Of a stretch of 64,000 nt of DNA, positions 17,849 to 25,590 are shown piece by piece. Position 1 is the stretch's first letter; each line of letters opens with the position of its first letter. The translations under genes were made by a program, and so were the position numbers. The DNA is taken from NCBI GenBank assembly GCA_036843405.1, contig DAITSJ010000001.1, positions 124,001 through 188,000 of the forward strand, in the 5' to 3' direction. The notes under the pieces were generated by a model, which was not told where the DNA came from, did no database searches, and worked only from the letters and a program-made list of their open reading frames with translations. The DNA comes from DGNJ01 sp002388905 (GTDB lineage Bacteria > Pseudomonadota > Gammaproteobacteria > Pseudomonadales > Porticoccaceae).

Positions 17849-18463
17849 TTATTTGCCAGCCGTCGAATGCCTTTGTCTGAGGCTAATGAAGGCAAGACCC
17901 GCAATGACCAGCAGGATAGTGGCCGGCAGAGGCACCCTGTTAACGACAACGTTATCCAGCTGGATCCGTGTGCCCGCGCCTGAGTTATCTTCAACAAGAG
18001 TGAAGCGTATAGTCCCGTTATTCGGCACTGCACTCAGGTCTGAAAGCAGTACGGTACTGGAGAACCCGAAAGTGGTATTGAATGCCACGCTACTGCTGTC
18101 CTCGGACACCAGTGTCTCGGTCACAGTACCGGAGGCTGATTCGTAGAGAAGTTCGGCCAGGTAATTATCCGGAGTGCTTGGTCTGTTTACCTGCCATTGA
18201 TAGTCAAACCCGACAAACAGGCTATTCACGCCCGGGAGAATGTCGAATGACTGCTCAAAAATGGCAACGCCGTTTGGACCCGGACGACCCACATGGGCGG
18301 TCCCGGAATCCCACGTAACGCCCGTTGTTGTAGCCGGGTCAACAGTCCAGCCGGAGAGATCGGTATCGAAACCTCCGTTGACTATCAGGTTGGCCTGAGC
18401 GGCTGCCGAGACGATGAGCGTCAAGCCCGCGATAGCGAAAAAGCGTGCAAAAATAGATCGCAT
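17849..18463 (-). CDS. VPLPA-CTERM sorting-domain surface/exported protein
   Basis: A 204-residue exported protein. It has an N-terminal signal peptide (MRSIFARFFAIAGLTLIVSAAAQA), then a compact beta-rich domain that starts LIVNGGFDTDLSGW and ends TRIQLDNVVVNR, which resembles carbohydrate-binding or jelly-roll modules of PEP-CTERM proteins. The C terminus is a sorting signal of the VPLPA type: the VPLPA motif, a hydrophobic helix of about 16 residues, then the basic tail RQRHSTAGK. Such tails are recognised by exosortases for processing and surface or EPS-linked release. The ATG at 18463 has AGGGAG at ideal distance; the frame could extend upstream but without support. A sigma-54-like promoter lies upstream. 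No exosortase gene is in this window. Confidence 0.85.
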   Translation of the reverse strand: MRSIFARFFAIAGLTLIVSAAAQANLIVNGGFDTDLSGWTVDPATTTGVTWDSGTAHVGRPGPNGVAIFEQSFDILPGVNSLFVGFDYQWQVNRPSTPDNYLAELLYESASGTVTETLVSEDSSSVAFNTTFGFSSTVLLSDLSAVPNNGTIRFTLVEDNSGAGTRIQLDNVVVNRVPLPATILLVIAGLAFISLRQRHSTAGK

Positions 18464-18537
18464 AACTGCTCCCTGGTTGGACATCTTATCCCACCGCGCA
18501 CATCTACTTTGCGATGGAATGCATAAGGGCCATGAAA

Positions 18538-18554
18538 AGCAATTTTCGGGCCAA
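18538..18554 (-). promoter_or_regulatory. Candidate sigma-54 (-24/-12) promoter of the VPLPA-CTERM gene
   Basis: Read on the minus strand the site is TTGGCCCGAAAATTGCT. Against the sigma-54 consensus YTGGCACGrNNNTTGCW it differs at one position (C for A in the -24 element), and the -24 and -12 spacing is exact. It points at the gene whose ATG is at 18463, leaving a leader of roughly 60-65 bases. PEP-CTERM genes in several proteobacteria are known to be controlled by sigma-54 together with the PrsK/PrsR pair, which supports the call. Confidence 0.6.
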
Positions 18555-18853
18555 AAATATTTATCTTTATATTTCAGAATCTTAAAGATGCACATGGTCC
18601 GGGGCATATGCGCCCTTCGCCAGAACTGTAAAAAAACCGACATTAGTGCCACTACCTATATTGTCGCCACAAGACCGCTAAACGAACGGTGACACACTAT
18701 TGCGAATCGAGGCATGCCTACATTGTAACGATTCCGGTCAGGAGCGGAGAGTCGGCATAACGGGCGGCTGCCCTTTCACCTGCTAAAGTTTTCCACAGCC
18801 TTGCTTGGCTAGAACGGCATTTGCGGTGGTGCGAGCAAAGCGCCTTTCCCCGG

Positions 18854-18866
18854 CGAATTATGCCTG
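18854..18866 (+). repeat. Direct repeat, copy 2 (CGAATTATGCCTG)
   Basis: Second copy of the 13-mer found at 17617-17629, located just after the stop of the antiporter gene. The two copies are in the same orientation, 1.24 kb apart, and bracket the VPLPA-CTERM gene and its promoter. Confidence 0.4.
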
Positions 18867-18878
18867 CCGCCGTCTTCA

Positions 18879-19961
18879 TTACGGCATCCTCTTTTTTCGG
18901 TTCCGCATTTCCCGCCGCGCGGCCAAAATCATAGTGAACACGGTTAGAGGGATCACGATATAAAGCATGACCGCACTATATTTTGGCAGGGCATCATGGT
19001 GAGACGCGGCCATGACGAGGTAAAGGGTGTAAGCCACATAATACCCGAGCAACAATAGACCTTCCTGACGACTGATGGTGCCGCCTGTAAAAAATATCGG
19101 CAGACAGACCAGCGCCACACCGATCATGACAGGTATATCGAAGCCAATGACTGCCGCTGAAACGTCGATGCCTGTTGGCGCAACTATACTGGCAAATCCC
19201 AGCACTCCCATAATGTTGAAGATATTACTGCCGACCACATTACCCACAGCGATGTCGCGCTCTCCGCGAATAGCCGCGATGATCGAGGTAACCACCTCAG
19301 GCAGAGAAGTGCCCGCTGCGACAATCGTCAATCCGACAACCAGTTCGCTGACGCCAAGGTATTGGGCAAAGGAAACCGCACTATCGACAAGCCAGCGCGA
19401 GCCCAGCACCAATAATACGAGCCCGCCAAGAACCAGGCTGATATTTTTGATCCAATTGCTTTTGGCATCCCTCTCGATCCCGAATTCCCCTGCGTATTCC
19501 TTTTTCACTTCGACGCTTTCTCTGCGGCTCTGGTAAATCAGAAACCCGACGTAGATAACGAGCCCGGCGACCAACGTAAGACCATCACCGCGACTGAAAC
19601 TTTCATCCAGCGACAGCGTCAGAACAAAAACCGAGAGCGCGATCATCAAAGGCACATCGAGCCGCACCAGCTGTTGTGCCACAATCAGCGGAACAATCAG
19701 CGCGGACAGACCGAGAATGAAGAGGACATTGAAAATATTACTGCCAATAACGTTTCCAACTGCAATGCTGGCCTGGCCCGACAACGCTGACTTGAGGCTT
19801 ACCGCCAGTTCCGGCGAACTGGTGCCGAACGCCACGACAGTCAGGCCGATAACCAGCGGCGATATGCCAAGAATCGCCGCCAGGCGGGATGCACCCCGCA
19901 CCAACGCTTCCGCACCGATAATCAGAAAAGTAAGCCCAGCGACGAACAGTAAAATTGCCAT
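18879..19961 (-). CDS. Calcium/sodium antiporter (CaCA family, YrbG type)
   Basis: A 360-residue inner-membrane cation antiporter with ten hydrophobic segments in two homologous halves. The paired alpha repeats are evident: GLTVVAFGTSSPELAVSL with AVGNVIGSNIFNVLFILG in the first half, and GLTIVAAGTSLPEVVTSI with AVGNVVGSNIFNIMGVLG in the second. YrbG-type proteins exchange Ca2+ or K+ for Na+. The start at MAILLFVAGLTFLIIGAEALV is chosen by family alignment; an upstream GTG is possible. Codon use is less GC-biased than in flanking genes, like the rest of the 17.4-21.75 kb stretch. Confidence 0.92.
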   Translation of the reverse strand: MAILLFVAGLTFLIIGAEALVRGASRLAAILGISPLVIGLTVVAFGTSSPELAVSLKSALSGQASIAVGNVIGSNIFNVLFILGLSALIVPLIVAQQLVRLDVPLMIALSVFVLTLSLDESFSRGDGLTLVAGLVIYVGFLIYQSRRESVEVKKEYAGEFGIERDAKSNWIKNISLVLGGLVLLVLGSRWLVDSAVSFAQYLGVSELVVGLTIVAAGTSLPEVVTSIIAAIRGERDIAVGNVVGSNIFNIMGVLGFASIVAPTGIDVSAAVIGFDIPVMIGVALVCLPIFFTGGTISRQEGLLLLGYYVAYTLYLVMAASHHDALPKYSAVMLYIVIPLTVFTMILAARREMRNRKKRMP

Positions 19962-20036
19962 AGTGATCTGAAACTTCCGTGATGGTCGCCCATGATTGCC
20001 ACTCAACACCCTGCGCCGGGAGCCAGTAGCGGTTTT

Positions 20037-21199
20037 CTATATACCTTTTATATCTAACTTTTTCGCGATATATACGCCGTAACTGTAATGCGCTTTATAT
20101 TTTTCATAAAGCTCCATTTCGCGACGTTTCGACTCTACAATTGCGCGAGCTTTTTTACTATTTCCGTTTCGTTTGAGGAAACCGTCGAAGCCGGCTTCCA
20201 TGGGTTTATAATAGTGATTTAGCCAGCAATGCTCTGGTTGAACAAAATAGCCTATCGGGGAATAGCCATTATTCTCCAGCACTTTTATTTTTCCTGAAGC
20301 CGTGTCGATTTCGGGATATTCCCTGTCCCAGTAAGTTTGAATTTTCAAAGGACGCGTATTTGTAATCCAGCTAATCTCCGAGACAATCAGCAGCCCACCT
20401 GGCTTAAGGTAATGCCTCCAATCTGTCACACCTTTTTCAAATCCAATGTTGTAGATCGCGCCCTCGGACCAGATAACATCAAACTCCTCATTTTTAAATG
20501 GCAAATCGTCCATCGAAGCACAAAGAAGCTTTATTTTCCCGGAAACTCCATCACCTTGCGCTCTGGCTTCTAGGGCCTGTTCACACTATTTGAATTACTC
20601 CTGTTGTGACTAAAAATTCGCCAATGGAGCGGTCCGCCGCTGCGGGCACGAGGAGAGTAGTTTGGTTGTTCCAAATGAACGACGAGTAACGAAGAGTGGT
20701 GGGTTTTTAGCCACAACCCGAAGGGCTGGAGCCATTTTTGCCCCCAGCGTCGTTGTCAGTCGCTCATTTAGAATGACTAAACTTCGCTTCTTCCGCCTAG
20801 CTGGAGGCAAAAATGGCTTCCAGCAGGTGCAATCCAAATAGTGTGAACAGGCCCTAGCACATCGAGAAAGTCCTGAAACAAATCTACTGCCGTTATCTCT
20901 GCATTGAGCGAACGCGCCAAAACCAACGTGGAAGCCCCTGTACCACAGCCTATATCCGCAATTTTCAGTGACGCGTTCCGGTCTATACAGGCAAGATCGA
21001 TTGCCTTTTCTGTTTCTTCATCGCCTCCGGGACCCTGACGATTTGCGCTTTTATGGAGGTCTATAATTAATTGGAATTCATCCACGCTCACGTCCTTTTT
21101 CGATTTTAGCCATAACGCCCACAACGTAGCTTCACGCACCGACTTCTTGTGATTGTTATATGCGTTAGTCGCGATCTGCTGGATGGTTGACACCATCAT
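20037..21199 (-). pseudogene. Class I SAM-dependent methyltransferase gene split by a MITE
   Basis: Two fragments of one methyltransferase. The N-terminal part (from 21199) carries motif I, IADIGCGTGAST, and ends at the acidic motif II segment AEITAVDLFQDFLDVL. The C-terminal part (to 20037) begins MDDLPFKNEEFDVIWSEGAIY and includes the post-I motif YLKPGGLLIVSE. Between them sits a 280-bp element at 20574-20853 flanked by CTAG duplications. Removing the element plus one CTAG joins the two parts in frame (…DVL then EARAQGDGVSG…), giving an intact protein of about 292 residues. The substrate is unknown. The intended start overlaps the end of the GFA-family gene by 35 bp, so they were probably co-transcribed. 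As it stands the gene is almost certainly inactive. Confidence 0.85.
20574..20853. mobile_element. 280-bp MITE with 19-bp perfect inverted ends and CTAG target duplication
   Basis: The ends are GGCCTGTTCACACTATTTG at 20574-20592 and its exact reverse complement at 20835-20853; similarity continues to 25 bp with two mismatches. The flanks are direct CTAG repeats (20570-20573 and 20854-20857). Inside there is a subterminal inverted repeat built on GGCAAAAATGGC (20725-20748 against 20800-20824). There is no transposase; the 75-codon open frame within it has no enzymatic character. It is therefore a non-autonomous element mobilised in trans. The CTAG duplication fits IS5-like target choice (YTAR), but the parent family is my inference. 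Confidence 0.88.
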
Positions 21200-21572
21200 A
21201 GGTGGGAATCCCTTCCATTTTCAGTGGGTTAATCCCTTCAAGGCAAGCCACATTGAAACCATATTGGCGCGGATTCGAGCGACGTTGATGATGTGTGTAG
21301 ATACCGCAATTGTTGCAGAAGAAGTGCTTTGCTGTTTTAGTATTGAATTGATACAACTTCAGATCCTCACCGCCCTTGAGGATATTTATGTCCGCGAGAG
21401 GAACTGAAGCGATGATTGCACCCCTGCGACGACATATGGAACAGTCACACCGACGAACGTCGATTAATCCATCAGGCAAGGAAAGCTCTATTTCAACGGC
21501 ACCGCAATGACATGTTGCTCGATGTTTTGATTTTATTTCCACGCCATCAGCTTCCCTGAGATTTATCGTCAT
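21165..21572 (-). CDS. GFA-family zinc protein (glutathione-dependent formaldehyde-activating enzyme-like)
   Basis: A 135-residue Mss4-like/GFA (CENP-V) protein. The zinc ligands of the family are all present: Cys21 and Cys23 (CHC), Cys42, Cys44 and Cys47 (CDCSIC), and Cys86 and Cys89 (CNNC). GFA proteins were named for catalysing S-hydroxymethylglutathione formation, but that activity is disputed and many members are S-(hydroxymethyl)glutathione or thiol-handling proteins of unknown role. It lies just upstream of the disrupted methyltransferase gene and overlaps its start. The lower GC content matches the accessory stretch. Confidence 0.9.
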   Translation of the reverse strand: MTINLREADGVEIKSKHRATCHCGAVEIELSLPDGLIDVRRCDCSICRRRGAIIASVPLADINILKGGEDLKLYQFNTKTAKHFFCNNCGIYTHHQRRSNPRQYGFNVACLEGINPLKMEGIPTYDGVNHPADRD

Positions 21573-21599
21573 TGCGAACTCCTTTATAACAGGGCGGTT

Positions 21600-21745
21600 T
21601 CAATCTCTAAGTGCAACGAGTTTCTCAAAGTGACTTTTGAAATCGAAATCCGGCAAGAACAATTCCGCCGGACCTTTCCAGCCAGAACTTACCCGCCCTC
21701 TCAGTCGCAGACAAGTAACGATCCTTTTGGCTATATCGATAATAC
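21600..21745 (-). pseudogene. Possible degraded fragment of a DUF4160-like small protein
   Basis: Two overlapping minus-strand frames each show part of a plausible C terminus: RYLSATERAGKFWLE followed by VLAGFRF in one, and DFDFKSHFEKLVALRD then stop in the other. DUF4160 proteins typically have a core of the kind AKFWL...VLA..GF.SHEL. A single frameshift near 21640 would join the two into such a core. No complete gene can be made because the upstream part runs into ubiC. This is a weak, by-eye call. Confidence 0.25.
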
Positions 21746-21760
21746 AGGCACAGTTCGGCT

Positions 21761-22378
21761 TTGTGCCCCGGCCGGCCTGCTTTAGAATGGAGCCGAATTT
21801 CAGCGCCGTACCTTGCCTTGACTGCAATCACTCCGCCCGGCCATGCACTTTTCCGTCCCCGGTGGCGATTCCTCGACCACTGGCTCAACGGCAGTATGCC
21901 GTTGTTCTGGCAGGACTGGCTGGCCACGAAGGGCTCCCTGACCCGGCGGCTGGTGACGGCCAGTGCCGGCGATTTCCGGGTCAGGGTGCTTCACCAGGCG
22001 GTGGGACTGCCGGCTTTTTCGGAGCAAAGGGTGCTGCGACTGCCGGACCGGCGCTGGGCGTTGATCCGGGAGGTGGTGCTTTACGGGCGGGGCGAGCCCT
22101 GGGTTTACGCCCGCAGCATTCTGCCGCTGCGCACGCTCACGGGCCGGCTGCGCCGGTTCCGGCGCCTGGACGAACGGCCGCTGGGCGACCTGCTGTTCCG
22201 CTACCCTTCCATGCGTCGCGGGCCGGTGGCCGTGGCGCGTGTGGACGGGGCGCACCTGCCGGCGGGGCTGGCTCCGGCGGGCACGTTTCTGTGGGGCCGG
22301 CGCTCGGTTTTCCGGGTGGACGACAAGCCGCTGCTGGTAGGGGAGGTTTTCCTGCCCGCCTTCGCGCCTGCCGGATGA
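21761..22378 (+). CDS. ubiC: Chorismate--pyruvate lyase
   Basis: The enzyme that converts chorismate to 4-hydroxybenzoate and pyruvate, the first committed step of ubiquinone synthesis. Recognisable stretches are FWQDWLATKGSLTRRL, RRWALIREVVLYGRGEPWVYARSILPLRTL, the LGDLLFRYPSM segment, and the C-terminal FLWGRRSVFRV...LLVGEVFLPAF, where the acidic residue before FLP is the catalytic glutamate of the family. The start is unclear: the annotated TTG at 21761 has no strong ribosome site, and a second in-frame TTG lies near 21818. ubiA follows about 100 bp downstream, as in other gammaproteobacteria. Confidence 0.9.
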   Translation: MCPGRPALEWSRISAPYLALTAITPPGHALFRPRWRFLDHWLNGSMPLFWQDWLATKGSLTRRLVTASAGDFRVRVLHQAVGLPAFSEQRVLRLPDRRWALIREVVLYGRGEPWVYARSILPLRTLTGRLRRFRRLDERPLGDLLFRYPSMRRGPVAVARVDGAHLPAGLAPAGTFLWGRRSVFRVDDKPLLVGEVFLPAFAPAG

Positions 22379-22477
22379 CAGGGGGACGACCATCGGGAAT
22401 CGCCGGGGGCGGCGAGGCCGTGCAATCGTCGTGCGAATAAATACAATAGCGGCTGAATCCGCCTTTTCTGGAATGCG

Positions 22478-23350
22478 ATGACGACCCTTGGCCAGCGCCT
22501 GCCCCATTTCATCCACCTGACCCGCCTGCATAAGCCCGAGGGTACTATCCTTCTGCTGTGGCCGGCGCTCTGGGGACTGTGGCTGGCCGCCGACGGCCTG
22601 CCGGATATCCGCCTCCTGGTTATTTTTATCGCCGGTGCCTTTGTCATGCGGGCGGCGGGCTGTGTGATCAACGATTTTGCCGACCGCCATATCGACGCTC
22701 ACGTCAGGCGCACCAGTTACCGGCCCATCGCCACCGGCAAAATCCGGCCCTGGGAGGCGCTGACGCTGTTCGCGGTGCTTTCCCTGATCGGACTGGGACT
22801 GGTCCTGCTGACCAATACCCTGACCCTGCAGATGGCCTGCATCGGCGCGGTCATCATCGCCGTTTACCCGTTCATGAAGCGCTACACGCACCTGCCCCAG
22901 GTGGTGCTGGGCCTGGCCTGGGGGTGGACCATTCCCATGGCCTTCGCCGCCCAGGCCAACGAACTGCCGCCGCCCCTCTGGACCCTGGTGGTGGGCGTGC
23001 TTACCTGGACCATGGTGTTCGATACCTTCTACGCCATGGTGGACCGGGACGACGACCTGAAAATCGGGGTAAAGTCCACGGCCATCCTGTTCGGCGAACA
23101 GGATCTGCCTATTATCGCCATCCTCCAGGGGATGACCGTCCTCGCCTTTATTCTCACCGGTGCGAGCTTCAGCCTGGGTGGCTGGTATTTTCTCAGTGTC
23201 GGGGGCGTGGCGGCCCTGTTTATCTACCAGCTTGCCATCGCCCGCCACCGGGACCGTGATGCGTGCTTCCGGGCCTTCCTCAACAACCGCTGGGTGGGGG
23301 TTACCCTCTTTGCGGGCCTGGTGCTGGACTATCACCTTCCCTGGCCTTGA
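22478..23350 (+). CDS. ubiA: 4-hydroxybenzoate octaprenyltransferase
   Basis: A 290-residue inner-membrane prenyltransferase that attaches the polyprenyl tail to 4-hydroxybenzoate in ubiquinone synthesis. The first aspartate-rich motif is NDFADRHID at residues 65-73. The second is DTFYAMVDRDDDLKIGVKS in the second half. About eight hydrophobic helices are visible. It works directly after UbiC, whose gene is just upstream, and the phoB gene follows with its own Pho-box promoter. Confidence 0.96.
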   Translation: MTTLGQRLPHFIHLTRLHKPEGTILLLWPALWGLWLAADGLPDIRLLVIFIAGAFVMRAAGCVINDFADRHIDAHVRRTSYRPIATGKIRPWEALTLFAVLSLIGLGLVLLTNTLTLQMACIGAVIIAVYPFMKRYTHLPQVVLGLAWGWTIPMAFAAQANELPPPLWTLVVGVLTWTMVFDTFYAMVDRDDDLKIGVKSTAILFGEQDLPIIAILQGMTVLAFILTGASFSLGGWYFLSVGGVAALFIYQLAIARHRDRDACFRAFLNNRWVGVTLFAGLVLDYHLPWP

Positions 23351-23379
23351 GGCCCCTGCGCTGGCCCTCGGGCATTTTT

Positions 23380-23413
23380 CTGTCACAATAATGTCATCTC
23401 AGGGACTTTTAAT
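23380..23413 (+). promoter_or_regulatory. Pho box and -10 element of phoB
   Basis: CTGTCACAATAATGTCAT at 23380-23397 matches the 18-bp Pho box, with two TGTCA half-sites 11 bp apart. Exactly 10 bp further is TTTAAT (23408-23413), five of six against TATAAT. That is the spacing of PhoB-activated promoters in E. coli. It predicts autoregulation of phoBR; the ATG of phoB is at 23442. Confidence 0.8.
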
Positions 23414-23441
23414 AGGCGGCACATTGAGGTGCCCGGATCCC

Positions 23442-24143
23442 ATGGCTGAACAGACCATTCTCATTATCGACGACGAGGCGGCCATCCGCGACATGGTCAG
23501 CATTTCCCTGGAGGCCGCCGGTTTCAACTGCCTGCAGGCGGAAAATGCCCGGGATGGCCATGCCCTGATCATCGACGACCAGCCCGATCTGGTGCTGCTG
23601 GACTGGATGATGCCGGCCACCAGCGGCCTGGAACTGCTGCGCCGCCTGCGACGGGACGAACTCACCGCCAAACAGCCGGTGATCATGCTCACCGCAAAGA
23701 CCCAGGAGGACAACCTGGTCCAGGGGCTTGACGTGGGCGCCGACGATTACATCACCAAGCCTTTTTCGCCCCGGGAACTGATCGCGCGTATCAAGGCGGT
23801 GCTGCGTCGCAAGCAGCCGGAGATACCCGAGGAAGTGGTCACCGCCCGGGATCTGGTCTTCGACCCCATCAGCCACCACGTCACCATCGACGGCCACACG
23901 GTCAGCATCGGGCCCACGGAGTTCCGCCTGCTGGGCTTTTTTATCAACCACCAGGATCGGGTCTACTCCCGGGACCAGATCCTCGACCACGTCTGGGGCG
24001 GGAACGTCTATATGGACGAGCGCACCGTCGACGTGCACATCCGCCGGTTGCGCAAGGCACTGGCCCACAAGGACCACGACCAGCTCATCCAGACAGTGCG
24101 CGGCGCCGGCTATCGCTTTTCCACCCGTTTTGCCGAACACTGA
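23442..24143 (+). CDS. phoB: Phosphate regulon response regulator PhoB
   Basis: A 233-residue OmpR-family response regulator. The receiver domain has the acidic pair at Asp10/Asp11, phospho-acceptor Asp54 in LLDWMMP, and Lys106 in YITKPFSPRE. The winged-helix domain ends with ERTVDVHIRRLRKAL and IQTVRGAGYRFS. PhoB activates genes with Pho boxes when phosphate is scarce; boxes are visible here upstream of phoB itself and of pstS. The frame remains open far upstream inside ubiA, but the ATG at 23442 begins the receiver domain. phoR follows 100 bp downstream. Confidence 0.97.
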   Translation: MAEQTILIIDDEAAIRDMVSISLEAAGFNCLQAENARDGHALIIDDQPDLVLLDWMMPATSGLELLRRLRRDELTAKQPVIMLTAKTQEDNLVQGLDVGADDYITKPFSPRELIARIKAVLRRKQPEIPEEVVTARDLVFDPISHHVTIDGHTVSIGPTEFRLLGFFINHQDRVYSRDQILDHVWGGNVYMDERTVDVHIRRLRKALAHKDHDQLIQTVRGAGYRFSTRFAEH

Positions 24144-24243
24144 TTCTGACCAGCACTGCCGCTAGAAAGCAGTGCCCCTCGACATCGGCGCCGCCAGCGG
24201 ACACAATCTCGCCGTCCCGATCCGGTAACCGACAGAGGCCGTT

Positions 24244-25542
24244 TTGCAGGAAGGTTTACGCACCGAAGTCCAGCGCATCGCCGCACTCGCCCTGTTCCTG
24301 GTACTGTTCGGCTGGGCCAACGGCTATCCGCTAACCACCCTGCTGGTGGGCGGCACCGCCTACATGCTCTTCACCCTGCACAGGATCAACCGGCTCTATG
24401 CCTGGCTGGCCTCGGACTCGGACGACCTGCCGCCGGAAGCCAGCGGTGTCTGGGGCGACATTTCCGATTACCTGTATCGCCTGAAAAAACGCATCGAGCA
24501 GGCCAAGCGCAATTACGCCGCCCTGGCCCTGCGCATCCGCCAGATCACCTCCGCCCTGGACGACGGCCTGGTACTGCTCAACGCCGATCTGTCACTGGAC
24601 TGGTGGAACCCCACCGCCACCGAGCTGCTCAACCTGCGCGACACGGACAAGGGCGAGGCCATCACCAACCTGATACGCAACCCGTTGTTCGTGCACTTCA
24701 TCCAGGCCGACACCTACGCCCAGCCCCTGGAGCTCAATTCCCCCTACGACCCGGCGCGCATCCTGCAGTTTTCCGCCGGCAAATTCGGTCGGGGCGAGGT
24801 CGTCCTGACCATCCGGGACATCACGCGCCTGCGCAACCTGGAGGAAATGCGCAAGGAGTTCGTGGCCAATATCTCTCACGAACTGCGCACCCCCCTGACC
24901 GTGCTCACCGGCTATATCGAAACCCTCCAGGGGGACCTGGACAGGCTGCCGCCCCACTGGCAGCGCGCCCTCAAACAGATGGAGCAACAGGCCGGCCGGC
25001 TCAACGTCCTCACCGAGGACCTGGTGATGCTGTCGCGCCTGGAATCCACCTCGCCCTCTCCGGATCGCACCCCCGTGGACCTGTGCAGCCTGCTGAACGC
25101 AATCGTCGACGGCGCCCGGGTGCTGTGCGGGGAAACCCATACCATCGACGTGAAATGCGAACCGGGCCTTAACATTCCCGGTGAAAGCCGGGAATTGCAC
25201 AGCGCCTTTTCGAACCTTATCTTCAATGCCATCAAGCACAACCCCGAAGGCTGCAACATCGATATCAGCGCCAAAAAGACCGAAAAAGGCATCCGCGTGC
25301 GGGTCGCCGACGACGGTATCGGCATCGATCCCAAGCACCTGCCTCGCCTCACCGAGCGTTTCTACCGGGTCGACGACAGCCGCGCCACCGCTTCCGGCGG
25401 CACCGGTCTGGGCCTGGCCATCGTCAAGCACGTGCTCAACCGCCACAACGCCACGCTGAAAATCCGCAGCACCCTGGGCAAGGGCAGCATTTTCAGCTGC
25501 CTGTTCAAGATTCCCGGCAACCCGGGCAAGCGCGGGAAGTAA
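24244..25542 (+). CDS. phoR: Phosphate regulon sensor histidine kinase PhoR
   Basis: A 432-residue membrane-anchored histidine kinase. Two hydrophobic segments lie in residues 11-45 (DUF3329 region), followed by a PAS-like domain (about 95-195). The HisKA domain has the phospho-acceptor His212 in NISHELRTPLTV, and the HATPase domain shows NLIFNAIKHN, VADDGIGI and GGTGLGLAIVKHVL. There is no periplasmic sensor domain, as expected for PhoR, which receives the phosphate signal through PhoU and the Pst complex. The start is a TTG with AGAGG six bases upstream. It is co-transcribed with phoB. Confidence 0.95.
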   Translation: MQEGLRTEVQRIAALALFLVLFGWANGYPLTTLLVGGTAYMLFTLHRINRLYAWLASDSDDLPPEASGVWGDISDYLYRLKKRIEQAKRNYAALALRIRQITSALDDGLVLLNADLSLDWWNPTATELLNLRDTDKGEAITNLIRNPLFVHFIQADTYAQPLELNSPYDPARILQFSAGKFGRGEVVLTIRDITRLRNLEEMRKEFVANISHELRTPLTVLTGYIETLQGDLDRLPPHWQRALKQMEQQAGRLNVLTEDLVMLSRLESTSPSPDRTPVDLCSLLNAIVDGARVLCGETHTIDVKCEPGLNIPGESRELHSAFSNLIFNAIKHNPEGCNIDISAKKTEKGIRVRVADDGIGIDPKHLPRLTERFYRVDDSRATASGGTGLGLAIVKHVLNRHNATLKIRSTLGKGSIFSCLFKIPGNPGKRGK

Positions 25543-25590
25543 TCCGCCGGACCGATTGCCGGGCCCTCTGTTTCCCTGCAAAATGTCCCC

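Larger units (their letters stand above)
18464..18878. other. Intergenic region, AT-richer, regulatory
   Basis: About 415 bp between the VPLPA-CTERM gene (transcribed leftward) and the end of the Ca/Na antiporter gene. I see no coding frame worth calling. It contains the candidate sigma-54 promoter at 18538-18554 and the second copy of the 13-bp repeat at 18854-18866. Confidence 0.5.

Noticed and set aside
20610..20837. 75-codon open frame inside the MITE
   Set aside because: It spans the internal inverted repeats of a non-autonomous element and has no transposase motif; treated as non-coding.
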